Below, in pieces: positions 41,367 to 45,454 of a DNA stretch of 45,454 nucleotides (the stretch's first letter is position 1; every line of letters starts with the position of its first letter). The position numbers and the translations under genes are program-made. The DNA comes from Cristatella mucedo. Lineage: Eukaryota; Bryozoa; Phylactolaemata; Cristatellidae. Where the stretch lies: the NCBI GenBank assembly GCA_009760855.2, contig WPIO01000234.1, positions 188,001 to 233,454 on the forward strand. Direction: 5' to 3'. Under the pieces are notes generated by a model. That model ran no database searches and was not told where the DNA came from. It saw only the letters and a program-made list of their open reading frames with translations.

Positions 41367-42227
41367 TAGAAAAGTCAATGGTAATATTTATACTGATCCC
41401 AATGCAAATAATAACAGAATAACTAACTTAGGATTTCCTGTTAATAGCGGTGATGCTATAAGACTAGATTATGCTCTACTTCAAGTTCTGGTAATAATGT
41501 TATTAGTAATCCTTCAGGAGAAATAGCAAAAGTATCAGCTCTAACTGATTTGTTACCAGAGAGTGGAGCAGTAATGAAATCAAAATTGAATTGTAATAAT
41601 GTTTATGGTATATCTGGTAACTCTGCTGATGGAACTGTATACTCAGATTTAAGACCTTATAAAGTAATAAACTATGGATTACTTAAAAGTATGACAGCAG
41701 TATTTCAAGGTAAAGCAATGTCAAGTATCGATATGGGAAATAAGAATATTATGAATGTAAAAGTTTCTGATGTAGCAACAAAACAATAGGTTGATACTAA
41801 TAAGCAAGTAACATTTAGTTATTTAGGTTTGAATGGTACTTATCCAAGTATATTCTATCTTGATATGTTAGGTCTTAATATTACTACTAATGGAAGTACA
41901 GGTAATGCATTTCAAACTCAACAACTCACACCTGGTGATATACCTGTTGTTGCAGCTACTGGAAAAGTTATTGCCTACAATACTAATCTTAAAACGTTCT
42001 TTCCAGGAGTATTACCTAATTTTGGAATGGTATCTAATATTATGTATGCAACTAATAAAACTAATTCTTATTTAGAATTAACTAGTGATAATACTTATGG
42101 ACTAAGTGGTACAGTAGTATTAAAAATTCACATTGATGGGACATGTAGATATGCTATCGATAAGTTTACAGTTGCTAGTGGAATTACTTTTATAGATTTT
42201 ATTGTTAATATTGTTTGGAAATGTTAG
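41367..42227 (+). pseudogene. Fibre gene 1 (tail-fibre-like repeats), degraded
   Basis: The first unit (NNNRITNLGFPVNSGDAIRL) stands behind the AT box, but no ATG is in frame. A frameshift near 41,480 leads to a second frame with MSSIDMGNKNIMNVKVSD, broken by TAG at 41,788. A beta-rich C-terminal head follows (LKIHIDGTCRYAIDKFTV) to TAG at 42,227. The stop overlaps the start of fibre gene 2 (ATGTTAG). Confidence 0.7.
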
Positions 42228-43123
42228 GAAAAAGAAGTAGAGGAAAGACGTCAAATAATTGTATTAAAAAAACTGGTGATATACTCAGTGGAAATCTAAA
42301 TATGGATAATAATCTTATAAAGAATTTAGGTGATCCTGTTGATGCTGGTGATGCAGTAAATAGAAAGTATATAGATACAAACTTTGTTGCTAAGATTTCT
42401 AGATCAACAACAAATGATGGAGATATTGATATGAATAATTTTAGAATAGTAGATCTTGCTAATCCTATAAATCCTAGTGATGCTGCAACAAAAGATTATG
42501 CTGATACTAAACTTCCACTTACAGGTGAAACAATTAGAGGAAATTTAATTGTAAATGGTAGTATTAGAACTAATGTTTCATATGATGGTGGAAATCCAGA
42601 CTTAGATTATACAGTACCAAATAAAAAGTATATCAATGACAATTTTCTTAATTTATATAGTGGAACTGTTAATGGTAATTTAGATATGCAAAATAATTTT
42701 ATTAGAATTGTAAATGATCCTGTTAATTCAACTGATGGTGTAAACCTTGGGTATCTAAATAGAATATCTGATGGAAATGTTACAAAAGTAATATTTAGTA
42801 CAAGTATAGCAGCACAGAGTACAAATATTTATGGAACTGTATATCAAGGACTATTTCTTATTCCTCCTGATGATGAAATGGAAAGACATATTCCAAATGG
42901 TTTATTTGTAATTTCTGCATCTTATATTGCACCAAATGGTTATCAAAAAATGCTTATTCCTCTTCATCCAACAGGAATAAGTTCTTAGCACACATTTCAA
43001 TTAAATGGAAGTTTTATTCTCAATTCAAATAAAATAATACAAATGGATTTGCCGTTTGTTTGTACACCAGATTTAATTAAAAAAAATAGTAGATTTTACT
43101 ATTTATATAGCAATATCATAAAA
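42219..43123 (+). pseudogene. Fibre gene 2 with three repeat units
   Basis: ATG 42,219 opens MLGKRSRGKTSNNCIKK. Repeat units follow: GNLNMDNNLIKNLGDPVD, GDIDMNNFRIVDLANPIN and GNLDMQNNFIRIVNDPVN. Each ends in an Asp-x-(2-6)-Tyr pattern as in phage trimeric fibres. The beta-rich head starts after residue 185 and is cut by TAG at 42,986, with coding signal continuing (MDLPFVCTPDLIKKNSRF) to about 43,123. It is the best preserved of the fibre genes. Role: probably host attachment. Confidence 0.8.
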
Positions 43124-44248
43124 ATGCTTTCTAGAAAAAATTCACAAATGGATGGGACGTTAAACTTTGATTCAAATAGAATAATTAATGTTGGAGAAAC
43201 TATTGATTCATCAGAAACAGTTAATAAATCATTTGCTGATAACAATTATCCAAGAAAGGATTCTGATCAAAATATAACTAGTAATTTATCTGCAAACTCA
43301 AAAAAATATGTAAGAATATCAGATCCTGTCAATTGAAGAGATATTGCAACAAAACAAAATGTTGATACAAAAACAGGAATGCATAAACAAGATGAAACAG
43401 TAAATGGAAATGTAGGTGTTGAAAGATTAATAATGAATAGAAGAGAACACACTTTTGATAATTATACTCCAACTGATTTAATAGCTAATAAGTACATACA
43501 TCATTTCTATTTGAAGTGTGGAAGCTTACCATTTGTTAGAACATTTATTAATAATGTTGGTTTTATTGGATACTGGGGTAATTAAACTGCAAATAGTATA
43601 AGTAATATTGGAACACCAACACAAGCATTTTCTTCTTCTACTAATGATCAACAAGTTTTAGCAAAGCTATCAGATATTAACATAAAAAAACCAGTTTACT
43701 CAAGAATACAAATAAAAATAAAAGATAATGATACTGCTACTTTAAAAGTAAATAATGCTATTAATAATATGAGTATGTATGTAGTAATAAATAGTTCAAA
43801 TTCATATCGTTCATTTTTATTAAAAGATGATAATAGAACTAGAATAAACTATAGAATTAAACGTGCTCAAGTTGTTATATCTATAGATAAATTTAGTGGA
43901 AGTGATATAGTCTTTTTAAAATATAACTATAAATTGTATTCTCCAAATTTTTATTCATCTACTTTACTCAACTTAAAATATTGTGTTGAGAGAGATTATA
44001 TGTTATTAATGAGTGACTCGATAATTAATTTTATTATTATTGATAATGAAAAAACAAAAACAGTTGTATTTGATATTGATTATCCTGTTATTACTTATGG
44101 CACAATAATAACTCCAAGAGATGAAGATATTTTCGAGATTTTACTAATTAATGGTGTAAAATATACTAAAATGAGGCCTGAAGAAATAGAAATAGAAAAT
44201 AGTCCTCGTACAACTGGATATGATCCTGCGGAAGACGTACCTATTTAA
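43124..44248 (+). pseudogene. Fibre gene 3
   Basis: It opens MLSRKNSQMDGTLNFDSNRI. Repeat units follow (IINVGETIDSSETVNKSF and YVRISDPVN), then a TGA at 43,334 and a TAA at 43,583, but one frame runs through both to 44,248. The C-terminal 160 residues form a large beta-rich head (VVISIDKFSGSDIVFLKYNY), longer than in fibres 1 and 2. The gene starts in the same frame as the end of fibre 2. A one-base slip would place a stop right after the shared ATG, so the ancestral genes were separate. Confidence 0.7.
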
Positions 44249-44621
44249 ATCTTCCAATCCATAGTCTCTTTAATCAATTCTTCAGGTATATCAAAACTCT
44301 TTTCAGAATCTCTCATTTGTTTAGTTCTATTTTTTTAGAGTAGGCTTCAGACCTCATACTATTTATTTTTTCTATTTTTAAGTCTTTAAGGAACTCTTCA
44401 AAAATTGAACCATCTCTAACTTTAATAAATACATTTGCTATTTCTGGTTCAGATTGATTAATTCTAAGTGCTTTATATTCTAATACTAGTTTTACAGCAT
44501 CCAACAAAGTCGATCTGATGTCTTTAATTCTATCCATTGGATAAGAACAGATTTTAAAGTTTGAATGTTGTTGTCCTTGTGCTTCTTTAGGACAGTCATC
44601 ACTGCTTGTCTCAATGTTCAT
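44245..44621 (-). pseudogene. Unknown viral protein, frameshifted at the C-terminus
   Basis: ATG 44,621 follows AATATATAGAAG. It is helical and charged (IKDIRSTLLDAVKLVLEYKA) with an SDDCPKEAQGQQHSNFKIC start. The first frame stops at 44,313, but codon bias continues in a neighbouring frame (KSFDIPEELIKETMDWKI) to TAA at 44,245, where it overlaps the convergent fibre stop. Family not recognised. Confidence 0.5.
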
Positions 44622-44634
44622 CTTCTATATATTG
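44622..44634 (-). promoter_or_regulatory. Start-site box
   Basis: The minus strand reads CAATATATAGAAG directly before ATG. Confidence 0.6.
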
Positions 44635-44657
44635 TTTTTATATTTTATTTACTTTAA

Positions 44658-45141
44658 TTAAACAGTGCTTGGATCGGGTTGTGCTAGTGCAGCTTCGGCG
44701 GATTTTTGTTTTGCACTCTTACCATCAGTAATACTTGGTAGAACTGCGTAACACTCATCTTTAACAATTCCAGTGATATCAGGTTTAACACCAGATACTC
44801 CAGATATGACTGTAGACATTGATGGAAGTTGTGTTGCAATCCAAGTCGTATAATCAGCAATCTCACATCATCGGATCATCGAGAAGAGCATCAACTTTAG
44901 ATTTAACCCTTTCCTCAAGACCTGATAGAACTTCACTTTGTCCTGCAGTAATAATCTTTTGTGCGTCAGAATCTGCTTCATCAAGATTAAATTTCTTAAC
45001 AGATGTATCAGTCATAACTGGAATATCAGAACTGAGTTGTTGCTCATCGTATTCTGTCATTCTTGATCCAACAAGATAATCAACGTAAGATTTAAGTGCC
45101 AAAGCAGAAGTTACTAGCATCGGATCAGTAACGGCTTCCAT
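44658..45141 (-). pseudogene. Unknown viral protein, frameshifted
   Basis: ATG 45,141 follows TTATATAGGAA. The acidic N-terminal part (PMLVTSALALKSYVDYLVGS and DEADSDAQKIITAGQSE) runs to a stop at 44,863. The other frame carries on (ADYTTWIATQLPSMSTVISG, KPDITGIVKDECYAVLPSIT) to TAA 44,658. About 160 residues. Family not recognised; it resembles a virion structural or scaffold protein only in its composition. Confidence 0.5.
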
Positions 45142-45153
45142 TTCCTATATAAT
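45142..45153 (-). promoter_or_regulatory. Start-site box
   Basis: The minus strand reads ATTATATAGGAA before ATG 45,141. Confidence 0.6.
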
Positions 45154-45423
45154 AAAAAAAATTACATGCACACACAGATTAAAGAAAAATAAAATTTTAC
45201 TATAAATGCCTTTATAGATAGTTTCTATTGAATAATTGCACTCTCGTATTTTATCAAAAAGATCACACATTTTTATTAATTCTGCAATAATTGAATCAGG
45301 TAGTTTATACATATTATAATGAAAATCTCTATCTATATCAAACTTAAACATTGCTATACAAATACTACGTGCATAAATTTCAACATCTTTACGATTTAAA
45401 ATTCTTTCAATTTCATCTTCCAT
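45145..45423 (-). CDS. Unknown small viral protein at the right edge
   Basis: Open frame of 92 codons from ATG 45,423, which follows TTATATAGAAA. Helical, acidic start (MEDEIERILNRKDVEIYARS) and a hydrophobic end (FFFNLCVHVIFFII) that runs through the next gene's start-site box. The true end may therefore be earlier or mutated. Family not recognised. Confidence 0.5.
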   Translation of the reverse strand: MEDEIERILNRKDVEIYARSICIAMFKFDIDRDFHYNMYKLPDSIIAELIKMCDLFDKIRECNYSIETIYKGIYSKILFFFNLCVHVIFFII

Positions 45424-45434
45424 TTTCTATATAA
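45424..45434 (-). promoter_or_regulatory. Start-site box
   Basis: TTATATAGAAA on the minus strand immediately before ATG 45,423. Confidence 0.65.
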
Positions 45435-45454
45435 TGATCATACAAATTTGATTA

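Larger units (their letters stand above)
23780..45454. mobile_element. Endogenous Polinton/adintovirus-like DNA virus, incomplete on the right
   Basis: AT-rich block with closely packed genes on both strands. It includes the Polinton-type set: retroviral-type integrase near one end, double-jelly-roll capsid, minor capsid proteins, A32-type ATPase and adenain-type protease. It also has a PLA2 protein, a YqaJ exonuclease and fibre genes. Viral polymerase is absent here and may lie beyond 45,454. Numerous stops, frameshifts and host transposon insertions show it is an inactivated genomic copy. The left limit is inferred from composition and the inverted repeat. The right limit is not in the window. 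What else: a giant-virus fragment is less likely because integrase and adenain sit together. Confidence 0.85.

Noticed and set aside
23780-45454. Bacterial or phage contaminant (suggested by fibre repeats, YqaJ and HNH genes)
   Set aside because: The same LINE and SINE families as in the host region are inserted inside the viral genes, which places it in the animal genome.

Overview
The window is metazoan nuclear DNA. A host region (about 1-23,780) carries a spliced housekeeping gene and many old LINE/SINE copies and microsatellites. It is followed by an AT-rich block (about 23,780 to the right edge at 45,454) that reads as an endogenous, decaying midsize DNA virus of the Polinton/Maverick-adintovirus kind. 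The species cannot be named from the sequence. Spliced exons, tRNA-derived SINEs, a CR1/L2/Jockey-type LINE and the viral family point to an invertebrate animal.

Host part. Six minus-strand exons (18,841-18,923; 16,261-16,368; 15,696-15,777; 12,080-12,209; 6,927-7,027; 5,086-5,271) join with matching splice phases into an open frame of 229 residues, recognisable as proteasome subunit beta type-1 (beta-6, PSMB1). A convergent plus-strand gene ends just beside it: a terminal exon at 4,862-4,967 with AATAAA at 5,000, an internal exon at 1,800-1,846 and perhaps a first exon at 608-626. Introns and flanks are filled with 3' ends of two LINE families, two tRNA-headed SINE families and AT, GA and AAT microsatellites. 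The LINE 3' tail and one SINE tail share the same hairpin.

Viral part. Left to right: an inverted repeat at the composition border; a Cys-rich gene; a two-helix membrane protein; a retrovirus-type integrase; a zinc-finger gene; a phage-tail-fibre-like gene; an unknown gene; a YqaJ-type exonuclease; the double-jelly-roll major capsid protein; a basic/coiled-coil protein; two paralogous minor-capsid-like proteins; helper genes; the A32-type packaging ATPase; a zinc-ribbon protein joined to or followed by an adenain-type protease; an unknown gene; a parvovirus-like phospholipase A2 protein; an HNH-AP2 endonuclease; a hydrophobic virion-like protein; three tandem fibre genes; and three small genes at the right edge. 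No DNA polymerase is in the window, so the element probably continues to the right.

The block is inactivated. Most genes carry in-frame stops or frameshifts. Two LINE-A copies, one LINE-B end and one SINE sit inside viral genes: capsid, minor capsid, exonuclease and membrane protein. A few genes (PLA2 protein, HNH endonuclease, a 125-residue protein) remain open. Many viral start codons are preceded within a few bases by the same TATATAGAAA-like box, sometimes shared by two divergent genes. This is the most distinctive regulatory signal in the window.
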